Source: RGIG4097 sp964550635
GTDB taxonomy: Bacteria > Bacillota > Clostridia > Christensenellales > CAG-917
Assembly: GCA_964550635.1 (NCBI GenBank)
Contig: CAZJZV010000032.1
Span: 1 to 5,415, forward strand
Direction: 5' to 3'
Length of the DNA stretch: 5,415 bases
The notes under the pieces were generated by a model. That model ran no database searches. It saw nothing but the letters and a program-made list of their open reading frames with translations, and was not told where the DNA came from. This document shows, in pieces, positions 5,356-5,415 of this stretch (its first letter is position 1; each line of letters opens with the position of its first letter). Position numbers and translations under genes: made by a program.

Positions 5356-5415
5356 TTATTGGTCCCACTCATATGCGAGCTTTGGTCCTCCATCAAAAGT
5401 AATTAGACCACAATA
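5356..5415 (-). CDS. Partial gene at right edge, C-terminus only
   Basis: Read on the minus strand from the window edge, one frame stays open for 19 codons, ending ITFDGGPKLAYEWDQ and TAA. The other two minus-strand frames are closed by stops within this stretch. The terminator at 5291-5319 is correctly placed for it. The fragment is too short to assign to a family. Its position upstream of the lipoprotein promoter and its own terminator make it a separate transcription unit. Confidence 0.5.
   Translation of the reverse strand, partial: YCGLITFDGGPKLAYEWDQ

Overview
The window looks like a piece of an anaerobic, probably gut-associated Bacillota/Clostridia-type chromosome. This is inferred from consensus sigma-A promoters, strong GGAGG ribosome sites, compact intrinsic terminators, and a lipoprotein combining InlB-type repeats, a cysteine-repeat segment and a DUF6273-like C-terminus, an architecture common in uncultured gut Clostridia. 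No taxonomic marker gene is present, so this is a judgement and not an identification.

Layout. Positions 1-217 carry no convincing gene. They hold a hairpin terminator (25-49) that probably closes a gene lying to the left, and the terminator (181-209) of the first gene. Positions 218-1315 (minus) and 1499-2641 (plus) are two divergent paralogues of the DUF2804 family, each with its own recognisable promoter in the 183-bp gap between them. An inverted repeat overlaps the promoter of the minus-strand copy. A perfect 15-bp hairpin at 2665-2699 separates the plus-strand copy from the next, convergent gene and should terminate both.

Positions 2724-5033 (minus) are one long lipoprotein gene of 770 codons interrupted by a single in-frame TGA at 4707-4709. 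The stop sits where the InlB B-repeat family normally has the tryptophan of its closing 'LYAKW' motif, so the gene appears split by one G-to-A change. It yields a 108-residue lipoprotein fragment and a 656-codon downstream part with no ribosome site of its own. Upstream are an almost ideal promoter (TTGACA, 18 nt, TATAAT) and a hairpin abutting the ribosome site. At the right edge, 5356-5415 looks like the last 19 codons of another minus-strand gene, followed by a 13-bp hairpin terminator at 5291-5319.

The two halves of the window seem functionally unrelated. The DUF2804 pair is predicted to be soluble and has no known reaction. The lipoprotein is predicted to be anchored outside the membrane and to bind or adhere. 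No RNA genes, CRISPR array, insertion sequence, integrase or defence system is visible. The items most worth following are the in-frame TGA and the divergent DUF2804 pair with its promoter palindrome.
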